Below are positions 11,415-23,795 of a stretch of 64,000 nt of DNA, one piece after another. Source of the DNA: Nereocystis luetkeana (lineage: Eukaryota; Sar; Phaeophyceae; Laminariales; Laminariaceae); assembly GCA_031213475.1 (NCBI GenBank), contig JARUPZ010000018.1, positions 6,175,680 through 6,239,679 on the forward strand. The letters run 5' to 3'. The notes under the pieces are model-generated. The model had not been told where the DNA came from, ran no database searches, and saw only the letters and a list, made by a program, of their open reading frames with translations. A program made the position numbers and the translations under genes. Positions within the stretch are counted from its first letter, which is position 1. Each line of letters opens with the position of its first letter.

Positions 11415-14400
11415 ATGAGCGACGCGACTTCCCAGGGAGATGCTGGTACTTGGGAGGACTTCGAAGCCCGAGATAAGACAAACCTGGACGCCCTGCCGGA
11501 TGCTGTAAGGGCGATCGTGGAGGAGTGCAGAGCGCAATCTAAGCCTTCTTCTGGGAAATACGATTTGCCGGTTGATGGCGAGGAACTGCCGTACCCATGC
11601 CGGATGTACGAAGCGGTCCCGGGGGAAGAAGAACTGCTCCAATTGCAGTGGATGAGGGTCGATGTGAGCATCGAGTGCGGGTGATGGAATGAGCTGTGTT
11701 GCGGTGCAAAAATAGACACCTCGCACAGATCATGATCTACGAGTACGCAGATCATCTACGACGGCAGTACGAGTAATTACTCACCTACCGTTGTAAGAGG
11801 TTGTGCATACCTGAATAGTTCAGATCTAACCCAGGAAACATGGTGCTAGACCTTGCAGATTATACGGGCCCACCCGGCAACATGAGCTAAATCAGAAAAT
11901 GCACAAGATCGGGAATAAATCTGTTCTTGAAAGATCTAGATCATGGAAGTAGGAATGGATGATCTATCCCAGGTAAGGTGAGATTTCTATCAAGAGACTG
12001 AGCGACTGAACACACTTCTACACACAACACCAGTAGCGGGACAGATCAGCCCGGAGCTAGCTCTTGTCGGGGAAGATCGATCGGTATCTGCTTGTAGGTA
12101 TACGAGCTATAATACATGAGCTAGGACACGTTTGCCGGGTGTAAGCTACCCTGTACTACAGCAGTATCGGCCCTCTCGTAAGAAACCTGCAATCATACAC
12201 CGATACCTGGTATTGGGCTAAACTTTTCTGCCTAACCGGTTTTGGTTTCTGAAAATCGAGGTTGAAGCACCTTCGCAGGCGTGTTTGAACGGGGAAACGG
12301 GCGAATCGGGCCCGCTTTTCTTGAAGCCCCACCACTCATTTTGCGAGAGGCATCCAACGCCGTTTGCCGTTTCTTCAGGACAGCATTTTGAAAAATTGTC
12401 GATACACTCCAGTTTCCTCTATTCAGTTCGGACGCGATTTATCTGAAAAAGAGGCCATTTTTTCGGCTGAAACGTCGATATATATCTGAAAATGCCTTGT
12501 CGTTTTTTTTTGTCTGAAAATGACAACATCGTAAAAACCTCGAGCGACACCCCTGAAGAAAAGAAAAACGGGTCTAGATACCTCTCCCCAAAAGACTGCA
12601 AGTATTCTGAGAAGAGCGAGCCTGAGTTCGGTCGGACTCCCGGTCTATAATACGTGAAAGCACGTAGAAAACACAGTTTCGGGGAAGTTTTTCGGTTTTC
12701 AAAACCCTCCCATAAGAGATGGCCTAAAAACCGAGAGGGGGGTAGCTTTCTTACAATTTCCTGTAGATGTTGAGCGCCTATGATAGGCTACTCACTGTCT
12801 TCGTTGAAACAAATGTAGGCCAGATCTCCTACAGTCTATTCTCACGCGAGAGGGCCGATACTGCTGTATACCAGCACCTGATATATTATTCTTATGCTTG
12901 CTTCCGACAATATAGCGTAGATGCCATTCCAATATAAACCGAATATCCTTCCGTAAATAAGCAGTATTCCTCATACGCTTCTCTGTATATATATGCATGT
13001 TTGCGGCGAGTGGGTTATGGGAGCAGCTCTTACACCTCATCGGTTGCGGAAACATGTATACTTCGAGTATCAGTACATATCTGACATTCCTGGTACCAGT
13101 ATATTTTACTGGACAGACTAGCTCAGGGTAGCTCGGAGCTAGCTTAATTCGGGTTAGATCAATAGATACCTCTATATAAGAGTTTCGTACACGGGCTACG
13201 TACCACGTACCAAAAGTTTTCCGGGTGTGAGCTTCGATCAACTATTTGATAGCTCTTCGGCACATGTATGCCGGGTGTGAGCTAGGGGGAAGATATTAAC
13301 TACTCCTATGGTAGCTCGTGAGCTGCCGATACGCGCAACAATATGCAGCAAGGCAGCGACTTGTTTTTGTAGCCCTGCGGTGTTGCAAGTACTGTAGCTT
13401 GTGGACGCCAACGTTTTCGTATGACTGAAGGGAACCACTGCCGATGTATTACGCAATTGGTCAGATGTCCAACATGGACAGCGAACGATGCTGGGGAGAG
13501 GCTTCCGGCTGCGACCAGGAGTACGACTGCGGGCCCGACTCTGGAGTGCTACTACCGGCGGTGTACAGATTGGATCCCGCACAGGTGCGCCAGGTTGGCA
13601 GAAAAACTAGACTGTTATTGTAGAACTGCACCCCCGGTTCTGGGGACAAACTACTCGGAAATTGTGTTGCATATATTTCGCAGTTGTAAAATACTTCATG
13701 ATCTACTGCTGCATCTTTTGTACCAATGCAATTACATCGATGATCTGTATCAGTAAGATATTGCCATACCAGGTACACCACACAACCCGATTGTAGCTCA
13801 GATAGTGACAATAAGCCGTTTTCTTATTACTGTTGAACACTGCTGTAGTACCTACAGTAGTATCAGTGACCACCAGCATAATGTACGTACTGTTATTCGT
13901 TTTCGATACCCAGCCTCCGCCCTCCCGTGCACGCCTCTCACATATCCGTCCCGTCCTGCGGTGCGCTGCTGTACGACTGCTGCATCACTCTTCTTGTAGA
14001 TTCTCGAAAGCAAATTTCAAAGGGAAGCCGCGTCGTGGTCGAGTCGGACTCAATGTTGTCGCTTTGCGGACAAGGCACCGCGAGGGTGATATATAGCGCA
14101 GGACGACCCAAACCGGCAAGCGTGGGGGATAGGGGCGCTTGCCCAAGGCGCGATAGAAACAGAAAGGGAGAAGCCATAGGAGGCGAGGGGAGAGAGGATA
14201 TCGATATTGTGACCTTGGGTCAGATGATGGCACTCTGAGACTAAAAGAGCTTCCGATACGCTCGTACGCACGTAGCATATGACCAAAAGGCATGTAGTAT
14301 TAATAGGAATATCGCAGACTTTCAAATTCGACGATGCTTGACTGCTATTGTTAATCTCTGCCTGCGACACGTCGCTTCCTTCATACGTTATTTGCAGCTC

Positions 14401-15986
14401 TTCCCGCTGACATATGTGGGGCTTCCGCCAGAGCTCCTGCGCATGCAGCACGGGAGCGATGCGTCGAAGCAACGGATTCCAGACGAGATCCCGGTGAGAT
14501 TCCGGAAGGGGTGGGCTGGCAGCAACAGAAAATAGCACCTTAGACCACAATCAGGATACTCGTAGAGTTTACGATTATACCAAGTTCCGTATATCTCGTA
14601 CCGATAGCCGATAATAGCTCGTGAGGGTAAGAGTGTCAGATGATAGAGACCATCCAAGCGGATGAAAGCAACCTGCATCCTTCCGGAGGAAGGGAAGCAT
14701 GGCGGACACGAATGACTAGGCCTGTATACCCGGCCTTACAGCTGTAGTCTAGATGTGGCGGTACCGTATCAGATTGCAAGAGCGAGTCGGCATTAGTGTG
14801 CACCATTCGGACCGAACGGCGGCGTTGTTTGAAGACGCAGTACTCCATTGTTCCATTCAGGTTTCTTGGCTTATTAATGCTACGTTTACTATTTTTGTTT
14901 CACAAGATTTTTTTCAAGTATTTGTAGTAGAGGTACGTAAATACATTTTTGTCAACGTCTCGAAATTGCTAACCCACCGCGCGACAACCGATTCGACCTG
15001 AGACATGGTGTTCCCCCGGTGTGCGCGGCAGGAGGACAGCCTCTGCAAGCTTGGGAGAGATCTCACTGCAGCTCTTTCCACGGAGCCAGGAAGGAGGCTG
15101 GAGGGCCTGCCGCCAGATGTCGTCGCAGGAGTTGCATCTCTGGCGGACACGGATTGGACCGCTTGCCTTGAACGTCATGTTGACTTGATGAGGTACGGTC
15201 CTGTGTATCGAGAGTCGTTGCAGGCGTGCCACCTATTTGGTAGACTGACGTCGTCACAATTATCTGCGGAACGCCACTTGGTGGCGTGGAGTGCATGGAT
15301 CAATTTGTACTTCTCGGAGTGGTCAGCTGTACGTACTGCAAACTAAAAAATACTGTGGTATTTTTTTGTTCGTAGCGCAACCTCACCAGGCGCCTATCAA
15401 TAGTGCATTCCCCCTTTAAACAACAGTGTGAAGAACAGCGTTGCGCCATTGAAAGAGGTGTTAAATTCATACTGGTGTAATTTGTTGTGGGTTTGTTCAA
15501 CGGAGTACGCCACCAGCCACAATAAAACGCAAAACAACATATTAGATACTACGAATCATATATATACCTCGCAATCGGCCGTTTTCGTTTTTTTGCGCAC
15601 TGCTCCCCACGCACAGGTGTGATCCCACCATCTTCGCACAAGTGTTGACAGCCTGCGCGCCCCCAACCCTTGAGTGCCTGGTGGTAACGGTGCTCCCCTC
15701 GTTGTTAGCTGGAATTTCTTCCCGCAATACGAACACCACTTCGAGTGGAAAGGGAATCGAACGGGGTGAAGGATGGACAACGGCGGGGTGCGGTCGAGAC
15801 GCGGCCGCCATCCGCTCTATTTGTCGATTTGCTGCGTCTGTTGCCTTTGCGGGACGAGAGAATCCGGTGCGGTTCAGAGAAAGGGTGTCGGGGAGTGGGT
15901 TGCGAAAGCTGGGGCCGCTCGGGAAGGAGGCGGAAGTAGCTCTGGCGGAGGCATTCTTCTACGGTGGAGCGAGTGGTCCAGTGTAA
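11415..15986 (+). CDS. Unknown protein, five phase-0 exons
   Basis: Candidate exons are 11415-11663, 13465-13584, 14398-14493, 15032-15328 and 15861-15986. Their lengths (249, 120, 96, 297 and 126 nt) are all multiples of three, and each is bounded by a plausible acceptor (CAG, CAG, CAG, GAG) and donor (GTGAGC, GTGCGC, GTGAGA, GTACGT). Joined they give about 295 residues. The N-terminal part is acidic (DAGTWEDFEARDKTNLDALP). Exon 4 is the best conserved-looking piece, with an amphipathic region (LPPDVVAGVASLADTDWTAC) followed by a Trp-rich stretch (AWSAWINLYFSEWSA). No signal peptide, membrane segment or known motif is visible. The last exon's start is the least certain, because it was chosen as the only phase-0 acceptor in its frame. 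Additional 5' exons are possible. Confidence 0.55.
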
Positions 15987-17519
15987 ACTGTAATTGTCAT
16001 GAGTGTTTTACCACACTTATGTTGTATTGCCCACGAAACCAAAAACTAACAGCAATCAAATAACGCATATAATCTGTAAAAAGCGGGGTTGGATCTATGA
16101 TATTGTCAAATGTAAGGCCGAGGGGATACCACAACAACATCAGCTCCTCACGAGGTCTTTTTCACAGACACCGTGCTCCCCGCAGAAGCCTCCAAATTAC
16201 ACATGACGCGCAGACGAACTCAATCAAGCCATGAAAGCGCCTGCTCGGTAGGTTAATGGTGCTTAATCCTCCTTGAGTTGTACCTGGTATATATATATAT
16301 GTTATATATACGGGTCTCAGCAGCTAGCAGCTACGGTCGAGGCAATTACGCCGCCTGTTTAGACAGTCTTCACGGCCGAGGTCGCGGTGGAAAACGTGGA
16401 CGAAATCGCCCAGGACTCTTCCTGTGCTCGTGTATACAAGCGAAGAAGGAACCCCAGGGCGGGAGACGTATGATAGGGATCGATGCCAAAGGTGCCGTAA
16501 TCAGCCTCCGAAGTGCGGCTAAAACATTAAAGAAATGTGTAAAAATAACGCAGTCATTTATTTCGTGCTGTATGCCAGTACAGTACTTTCTCATATATAT
16601 CTCTTTTATATTTTTTCGAGAAAGGCAATCGTTTTGAGCTGTGGAAGACATTGTTTACAGCACTACTGTAGAACCACATTTTCGAAGTCCAGCGATGAGG
16701 TCGCGCTCGATATAGAAGACATGGAATTGGCTGCCGCTTCGCCACACTGTAGCGACTGCACCAATTAGTATTTTTTGCAGGGCGGGAGACTATCGGATTG
16801 ACACTACAGCTGGAGTTGTGGCGAAATTAGGCAGTTGCCGACCAGATTCAGGAATCGCCCAGACCACGATTTTTTTTAGGGGAATGCAACACAGGTTTTT
16901 ACAGTAAAGCCTCGAGTTTGTGTACATGTCGGCAGAACGACCCTCACGCACAAATCACCGCGAATAATAGCATGATGCTTGTATTTTGGGGAAGAGTTCA
17001 GGATAGTAACACCCCCAAAAGCTAAGCTACGGCCAAGGCGCAGAGGACATGCGGGGCGGTTACATGCGCTGCGGCACGTTCAATAACTTCACGATATATT
17101 GAGATCAGCCGGGATCGCAGCCAACGCACGGATTCGGTGAGACTGAACTCGCTTCAAAACGTTAGTACGAGGCACCCTCTGTATACGCGGACGTTCCTAT
17201 AGCGAGAGTAACCTTGATACGAGAACAGGCACCACCAGCAACCGGAGCAGCCAATGTGCAATGCAAGCACTCAAACTCTAACTTCTCTTGGTAAAATGTC
17301 GATCGATCTGTCAACCGTCATACACCAGGGATCCCCCATTTCACAGGAACACAGATGCGGCCTGCGCTATGTGTGATATACGATTGATGGCACCATCTCC
17401 GCCATCGCTTATCGGGGCGATGGTGCTTTGCCCTCCCTCTCAAAGGTGCAGCTACAACATGCCTTCCGAAATCATAGGTACCGTAGGAACAACACACGTA
17501 CAGCAGAGGAGTAATAGAT
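15987..17519. other. Intergenic, nothing supported
   Basis: Convergent region between the unknown plus-strand gene and the minus-strand membrane protein gene. It holds a short TA repeat (16286-16310) and scattered short ORFs without coding character. No RNA gene or element ends were recognised. Confidence 0.4.
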
Positions 17520-18184
17520 TCACAATTGGCGTCCGAAGTACAGGCACAAAAACGCCATTCCAGTCAACCATGCGCAAGCGGCCAGATGCGGCAGCTTGCC
17601 GGGGGCACCGAACGTGCTGGTCAGCACCCACACTGCGGCCGCCACGTGCTCCCACCCAGTCACGTTCACAGCCTTCAGCACAACCCTGTCACACCCAAAG
17701 AACGCTAGCATGATAGTGTACACCGCAGCTTGTCCCAATACTGCCGCGAAGGCGAGCCCCAGCCGTCCCGTGCCATCCCCCCCCCGCCCCGAGGTTGCAG
17801 CCGTAGAGTCCCCGCCACTCGCGACGAAACCTGCAACTCCTCCGTAGGGGAAGGCGGCTTGCCAACAGCAAACGATGATCAGTTCCACCACTTGGGCGAG
17901 CAAAACAACCCGCCGTACTCCGAGGAAGAACGCTCGCCGGTTCGCTACATCCATGCCCTGATAACAACGTTTTTCGAGACAAAAAGGGGAGGGGGGGGGG
18001 GGAGCCTGGCGAGGTTGTCTTTCTGTCTTGTGTGCGACAAAAGTGTTGGGGGGAAAACCAAGCTCCGATCCGGGAGTTGGTGATACAGCAGTTTGATGAG
18101 CCAAGCTAATAGCACAATAAAAACTACGAACATGCTGGTCGCGTAAGAGGCGTATGCTTTGGGAGAGAAGGGTCTCGTCAGCAT
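17520..18184 (-). CDS. Four-helix membrane protein, unknown function
   Basis: Two exons on the minus strand, 18184-18059 (42 codons) and 17957-17520 (145 codons plus stop), join in phase 0 to a 187-residue protein. Membrane segments are seen in exon 1 (SMFVVFIVLLAWLIKLLY) and exon 2 (VVLLAQVVELIIVCCW; LGLAFAAVLGQAAVYTIMLAFF; ACAWLTGMAFLCLYFG). A glycine-rich loop with GGDSTAATSGRGGDGTG separates helices two and three. The start at 18184 follows CTGCAGGC, which could itself be a splice acceptor, so an upstream exon is possible; an in-frame start at 18211 would add nine residues. Family not recognised. Confidence 0.6.
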
Positions 18185-18211
18185 GCCTGCAGGAGCGAGA
18201 ACACCGCTCAC

Positions 18212-19381
18212 CTTGTTTAGCTCAGCCTGTGCTTGTCTACCCTAGAACGCATGCGATACAGGCGGGCATTGCAACCTTAGATGCCATACGAGTATAGGCG
18301 GACATAGCAACCTTTGATGCCAAGTGCCATCGCATCAGCTGTTTCGTCGAAGTACAACAGTATCAACCACACACCGCTGCGGATCGGACGTAATCGCAGT
18401 CGAATGGTCAACGTCTCAGAGTCTGCAGTACGTATTTGCAACCGGTGAGTTTGCCAACTAATCTGCGCTAGTACACGGTCTAAAAACATTCGTCCCTCTC
18501 CCTGGAACAATTTTTGAACCGGGAAGAGGGCTGTTGAAACAACTTTTGAACCAAGCGAGATCCAACGCAAAGCCTATACACGTATACCAGGTACTTGATA
18601 CATAAAATACCCAGTCGCTTACTGTGTAGGTGAAGTTCGATTGGAACGCCAGTGGAACAGTCCAACTGACGTAGGCCGGCGACTATGATCGGTACTAGCA
18701 TACAACACGGAATGATGATTTGATGATGATTCATCCCATGTTGATGATGTGTGTGTTCTTCACATTAAACCGTTCTTTCTACCCGTCGACACCCAGCACA
18801 ACCAGTGTCCGTGCCGATCCTAGAGAGATACAAGTTCTGTGGTCACAAAGCTACGCTACGGAGAAACTACGTTGCCATGTATGCAGTAAGCACAGTTGAC
18901 AATGCAAGGCCATATCATCATACTGGATACGACAGGCACGACATACACATTCTATGAAATAGAGAAACGAAAGAAAACAACGAAAAAACAAAAACAAAGA
19001 AGACAACTCGGAAGAGAAAAAAAAAGAAAAAAAAGGAGAAACAAACTGTCGTGCCCCCCCGCAGGGGATGTGGCAGGCGCTTGAAAAGAACGAGCTAGAA
19101 AAAAAAGAAAAGAAGAGAATACCTCTACCTGTAAACAGAGTAGGACTAAGAACCAAGGGAAAATGACAGGCAAACCAAAGCACGAAGCACCCTCCAGGTA
19201 GCGGCTGCAGTTTGTGGTACGAGTAGCATAGCGAGGTTCTCCCTGGTAGTCCGCCTGGTACCTTGCTACCCTGTGTGCCGTCTCCGTCCTGGGTTCGTCA
19301 ACTATGCCCCGCCCCTCGACGTCAGACAACGCGAAACAAGCAAAGCAGGCTCGTCATCCTCCCACGCCACACGACTCCTAA
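18212..19381. other. Intergenic, nothing supported
   Basis: A minus-strand ORF at 18277-18570 reads partly like protein but has no partner exon or motif. A purine-rich A/G tract covers about 18960-19045 and 19080-19120. The region ends at the target-site TAA of the outer nested element. Confidence 0.35.
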
Positions 19382-20157
19382 GGGCCGTTCCTAACGAACC
19401 GAAAAAAAATCACGATTCGTGACTTTTTGGCACATGCCTGAAGATCACGATCCGTGACATTTCAGTTCTAACGAAAAGAGCTGAAAAATGTCACGTTTCG
19501 TGATATTTTCAAATTGTAAAAATTCCGATATTCAAACCCAACGTTTTTTGCGGGTGGGGCCAACTCTCGCGAGTGGGGCACGGCCAGGCCGGGCCGGGCT
19601 GACCGCGCCTGGCCCCGCCCGCGGTATATTCGAATCACGGGCCGAAGCCTGACCCAGCCTGCGGGATTCCAATTTCACCGACCGTCGGCCAAGCGCGGTT
19701 CGCGGGATTCCATCTCCCAGGGCGTCTGCCCGGCCTGGCCTGTGACATCCTCAGGTCATTTTCGCGTATGTCTTCGAGCTGTGGCGCCTCCTCCCCGAAA
19801 TTTCGTGGGCGCAACCTGCTCGTAAACCCGCACCCAGCGGTGTGTTTGGGTAGCCGCCCGTTGTCCACAAGCGGCGTACGAAGCAGAGTCTGCCATGCCC
19901 CTATACCGACCTTCGGCAACCGTTGGTGCGCGTGGGTTGCGTAGTGCCTTGACCAGGCGTATTTGGAGACATGACAAATGTCACGAATCGTGATTTTGTT
20001 TTTTTAGTGGAAAGCTAGAAAAGTTGGCGTCATGAATCGTGTTTTTTCTTGTCGTGAATCACGACAAAAAAATCACGATTCAGGCTGTTTCCTATGCGGT
20101 TCGATTTCGAGCTTCAGATTTGTGTTTGTCGATCTCAAAAACGAATGACCCTGTTTA

Positions 20158-20441
20158 GGCCACTTCTTATGCAGTCGGATTTGCAGTCAGTTGGAAATGG
20201 TGCTATCGGCACGTTCACACGAGCTTTTGCCCCGAAAATGTAGGAAAGTACCGGAGGTGATTTCGTGCAACTGGGTACCTCAAGAAGCGGGAAACAGCTC
20301 TAGATAGGTCTTGGAGAAAAGTCCAAGTCATTATGGGGCGAGAAACAGCAACTTCGCACATTTTCGAGGCAAAAGCTCGTGTGAACGTGCCGATAGCACC
20401 ATTTCCAACTGACTGCAAATCCGACTGCATAAGAAGCGGCC
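20158..20441. mobile_element. Innermost 284-bp MITE with ~83-bp TIRs
   Basis: Arms 20158-20240 and 20359-20441 are inverted copies over about 83 bp with very few mismatches (left end GGCCACTTCTTATGCAGTCG, right end complementary). The element is flanked on both sides by TTA (20155-20157, 20442-20444). The termini resemble those of the two enclosing elements (GGCC.(C/T)TTCcTAtGC.G), suggesting one superfamily. Confidence 0.85.
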
Positions 20442-20482
20442 TTATGCAGTCCAAATATGCAAAATCCGACCGGACAAAAAAT

Positions 20483-20561
20483 CGATTTGAGAATCCGATG
20501 ACCCAAGTCGTCGGATTTTGGCCCAAAATCCGACGACCTGGGTCATCAGATTTTCGAATCG
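20483..20561. repeat. Long hairpin / palindrome
   Basis: Arms around GACCCAAGTCGTCGGATTTT and AAAATCCGACGACCTGGGTC are inverted over about 36 bp around TTGGCCCAA. It sits immediately right of the innermost MITE and probably is another small foldback element. Confidence 0.7.
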
Positions 20562-21814
20562 AAAAATGGCAAGCTCTCTAAATTCAAGATGTTATCCATG
20601 ACAGCAAACAGCAGCAGCAGGACGATCGATGAGTTGGATGGTGACAGAGCGGTATAGCGACGTTGCTTCGCGCCCGACGCTCGGGCGGCGGGGGGGCCGT
20701 CCCTCCGTGGCCAGACTACAGTCGCTTGGCGCGGGCTCGGGCCTAGAGACCAAGAGAAGCGCACTCGGCACGCATCTCTCCGTGGATACGTACGAGTACT
20801 CGTAGACTACACTGCTGTACAGCAGCAGCAGCAGCAGCAGCAGTCAGTCAAAAAATGGAACACAAAATACCAAGACAGGTTGGCTCTAGCGCACTCGCCA
20901 CGTCTCTTTGCCGCCAGACTAGAGGCAGTCAGCCTTGGTTCGCACGCTTGGGTCCTGCGCGCAGGGCAGCGCACCCAGCGCGTCTCATCGCGGCGCCAAA
21001 CCACAAAAACAGCAGTTGGACTTGGCGTTAGCTCGAATCTCTACACACACAACAAATACTCCGGTATGATTTTTCCGCATAGGAAGACTGTTTCGATTTG
21101 CCAACTTTACATCTAAAAAAGCGATCGGGGCAAAATCAGAAGCTCAAAAATCGAACCGCATAGGAAACGGCCCCACGACGAAAATCTCATGAATTGTGTT
21201 TTTTTTGTTCGTTAGGAGTGGCCCTAAAATAAGGCGGTCGATGTTGATGGTTGGTGATGTCGATATTAGTGGTTTATTAAATAGCACGATCTTGCGGATG
21301 CGCCGTCTTGGGCCATTTAGGCCTCGTTTTTCGGTGTGGGTCGGGACGCAATACTGAAGGCGAAAAGCGTAGCCTCGTGCTCGGCGCCACACGAGCGCGC
21401 CAAAAGCGACCCCGCATCCTACGAGATACCTGGTACCAGGTACTCGGCAACGGTTTGAAAATCGCGTCATATATTGTACGTGACGGAAATTGCGGGGCGC
21501 TGGAAACACCGAAACAAATTTCAAATTTCGAGGCACCACCAACGACGACTACCAAGGCTTTGATGTTCGCTCGTGAGTTTCAGCTCTTGCATCTTCTGCT
21601 GTTTCTGCTTCTGCGGCTGCTGCTTGCTTCTGTTTCGGCTGCCTCTGCTGCTGCTGTTGCTGTTACTGCTGCTGTCACTGCTGCTGATATTGCTGCTTGT
21701 CTCAATCACCACACGGTGAAACCGAGTCCATATAGCAGCAACCTCGTATCATGACATTCAAGGGGGCTTGACACACCAACGGCTGTGATCATCAAGACCA
21801 GACGGAACACGTAC

Positions 21815-22474
21815 CGCGGTGGTCGGGTCGTACGGCGTGTGGTGTCCTCCGAGCTCGCCGAAGGCTTCCGGGGAGCGGTCCCTCAAAACTTCGTCGGTGA
21901 TCTTCTCCTGCTTCGCCTTCAAGTCTGCAGCGATCGCCTCGCCCCGAGCGCGCACGTCGGCTGCGAGATCGTCCGTCTTCGTCCGAAAGTCGGCAGCAAT
22001 CTTCTCAATCTTTTCGGCGGCCGCACTAACTCCGGCCTGGTGGTCCCTTGCCCCAGAGGGCGGAAAATCACGAAAATATCGAGGCTGTTCACCATCACCT
22101 TCACGTTTGGTATTTTGAGCACCTCCGCCCCCTTCTGCTTCGTCGCGGTTATTGCTGAGCTGACCACCGCGAACCGTCCAAGTGCTGCGCTCGGCGTGAT
22201 GTGATAACCATGCAGAGCTTTGCACCCCTTTGCCTCGTTCGCTTCCGGTCGCGGGTACCCCTCGATGCTGAGGTTGCAGAAGGCGCGATCGGCGGAGCTG
22301 GTCAGTGGGGCCGCATCCTCGTTGGTGTTTATGCTGCCGATGGTTCTTGGGAGTTGAGGACGTCTTGGCGGTTGTGGTTTGTGCTGTGACGACAAGTGCA
22401 ACGCAGATAGCAAGGGGCCATGCCGACCGCAGTGTGGTAGCTGTATGATTGCCGCCAAGTGGTAGTCGGCACAT
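21815..22474 (-). CDS. Putative secreted coiled-coil protein, frame changes unresolved
   Basis: The minus strand has three stretches of protein-like sequence. An ATG at 22474 opens with a signal-peptide-like core (SAWPLAICVALVVTAQ). From about 22350 to 22099 the convincing frame is shifted by one (NEDAAPLTSSADRAFCNLSI and HGYHITPSAALGRFAVV). From 22036 to 21815 the frame returns to the first one with a heptad-like helix (AAEKIEKIAADFRTKTDDLA). A 62-bp intron (22098-22037, GTGATG...CCAG) would connect the second and third pieces in phase 0. The first shift has no good intron and may be a 1-nt sequence error or a broken gene. A strong GTACGT donor at 21814 suggests further exons downstream, which were not found. 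Confidence 0.42.
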
Positions 22475-23276
22475 CGTATCGTGGCTGATGTCCCCTGAGA
22501 TTCCAGGGAGTGGCACAGGTTTGCATTTTCTGCAAACTGCAAGCAAAAGTTTTTGTATGCCAGGCAGAAGCTTTCTTTTGGAGGGGTGCACACAGGTCGA
22601 AAAACAATCATGGAACCACCATTGGCCAGCAGTTGGCACGTTGGTCATAATCGTACGTACCTCTCACTGAGACCAGCACCACAGCGCATCATGGCACCGG
22701 AACGTCCCCGACGAGGACATAGTAACTGCATGCAAGTGCTCCGTGCGAGCACGCGTAGCTCTACACTAACTACGAAATTGAATGTGTATCACGTATCTTT
22801 ATTGTATCTTGTGTTTTTTTGCATGCGCGCGCCCGCGCCGAGATTCTACAGTAAGTACCGAGACAAACCCTCACAGCCGAGCAGATCCACCCACGCTCCC
22901 AAACATGAACCATCATAGATTCATGAACGATATCGGGTCTGACAGGTTGGAGTATTACAGTGCTAGAGTAGTTTAGTCTACGTACGTACGTAGGCATTCT
23001 TGTAGTGTTTCGCGTAGAAGTACAACGGTGACAAGGACAGCGTACTTTCGCTCTTGGCGGGGTACAAACGGGGTACAAAGATATTCGGTACAAGCCGCAC
23101 GTACTGCTCCCGCTTTTTTTTGCTGCAGTGTCAGATGCTGCATATACGTCGAGATCGCCGCAAACGCAAACAAGCGTGCCGGTAGTGTCACTGCAATGCG
23201 CGAAACCACAGCCAACATGGAATTTACGCAAGGGAATACGTCTCGGCAAAAACAAACATGTCACTGGTTGGCGTCT

Positions 23277-23795
23277 TTACCGCACATACGTTGTTGTCGA
23301 TGAATCGATAGTCAGATCGCGCTCGCTCAAGCTTTCAGGTAAAAATCTACCAGAAGGGCGTAACATAGCTTTACATCCTGTAAATTGTCGTTTGTACTGC
23401 ACGATCGTTTGGCATTGTTGATAACGCCAACCAACTTTTCCGTCCACGTGTCTGACAAGAAAAATACGAGAGATTTCCCCAGTCGATTTGTCGCCCGAAA
23501 CTAAACGAGAAGACGCGTCGCCGCGGATGTCCGGGGGGCTATCTTCTTGCCGGGCCGGGTGCGCCAAGTCTTCGACACAAACCGGCGGCATCTCCAGCAC
23601 TAGCCCAGTGTGCTTTCTAGTCCAGCAGGCGAACCTGTTGTCCTCTTTCGGTCCCGATAAAAACACCAATAAAAAATGTGCTTCGTTTTGAACGAACTTC
23701 ACGCGGAATTCGCTGCAATACTCACGGTCGATTACTATTCTCCCGCCGGCAATAGGTATCGGTCTACCCATCGCGATATTTGCTCTGAACCTCAC
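23277..23795 (-). CDS. Hypothetical ORF, uncertain
   Basis: An uninterrupted 172-codon reading frame on the minus strand in otherwise gene-free DNA between two minus-strand genes. The middle part (HFLLVFLSGPKEDNRFACWT; VCVEDLAHPARQEDSPPDIR) has protein-like composition, but no domain, splice partner or start context supports it. It could equally be a chance frame or an element remnant. Confidence 0.25.
   Translation of the reverse strand: MRFRANIAMGRPIPIAGGRIVIDREYCSEFRVKFVQNEAHFLLVFLSGPKEDNRFACWTRKHTGLVLEMPPVCVEDLAHPARQEDSPPDIRGDASSRLVSGDKSTGEISRIFLVRHVDGKVGWRYQQCQTIVQYKRQFTGCKAMLRPSGRFLPESLSERDLTIDSSTTTYVR

Larger units (their letters stand above)
20083..21172. mobile_element. Middle nested TIR element
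   Basis: The left end GGCTGTTTCCTATGCGGTTC (20083) mirrors the right end GAACCGCATAGGAAACGGCC (ends 21172), and the match extends about 35 bp inward. Flanking triplets are TCA and CCA, an imperfect three-base duplication. The interior contains a smaller complete element (20158-20441), a hairpin at about 20483-20561 and a (CAG)n tract at 20822-20842. The ORFs inside have no recognisable domain. Confidence 0.7.
19382..21224. mobile_element. Outer Harbinger-like TIR element carrying nested insertions
   Basis: The left terminus GGGCCGTTCCTAACGAAC (19382) is the inverse of the right terminus GTTCGTTAGGAGTGGCCC (ends 21224). Both sides are flanked by TAA (19379-19381 and 21225-21227). Three-base TAA/TTA duplications and GC-rich termini beginning GGGCC/GGCC fit PIF/Harbinger-type elements. 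Internally it carries repeated TCACGATTCGTGA-like palindromes (19410, 19450, 19490, 19980, 20030-20080). A second inverted-repeat element splits it at 20083-21172. No transposase was recognised. Confidence 0.75.

Noticed and set aside
18277..18570. Minus-strand ORF as an upstream exon of the four-helix membrane protein
   Set aside because: It ends in stops before any donor that would match the acceptor at 18185, and it has no membrane or signal features.
19635..19919. Minus-strand ORF inside the outer nested element
   Set aside because: No transposase or accessory domain visible; the GC-rich composition alone explains the open frame.
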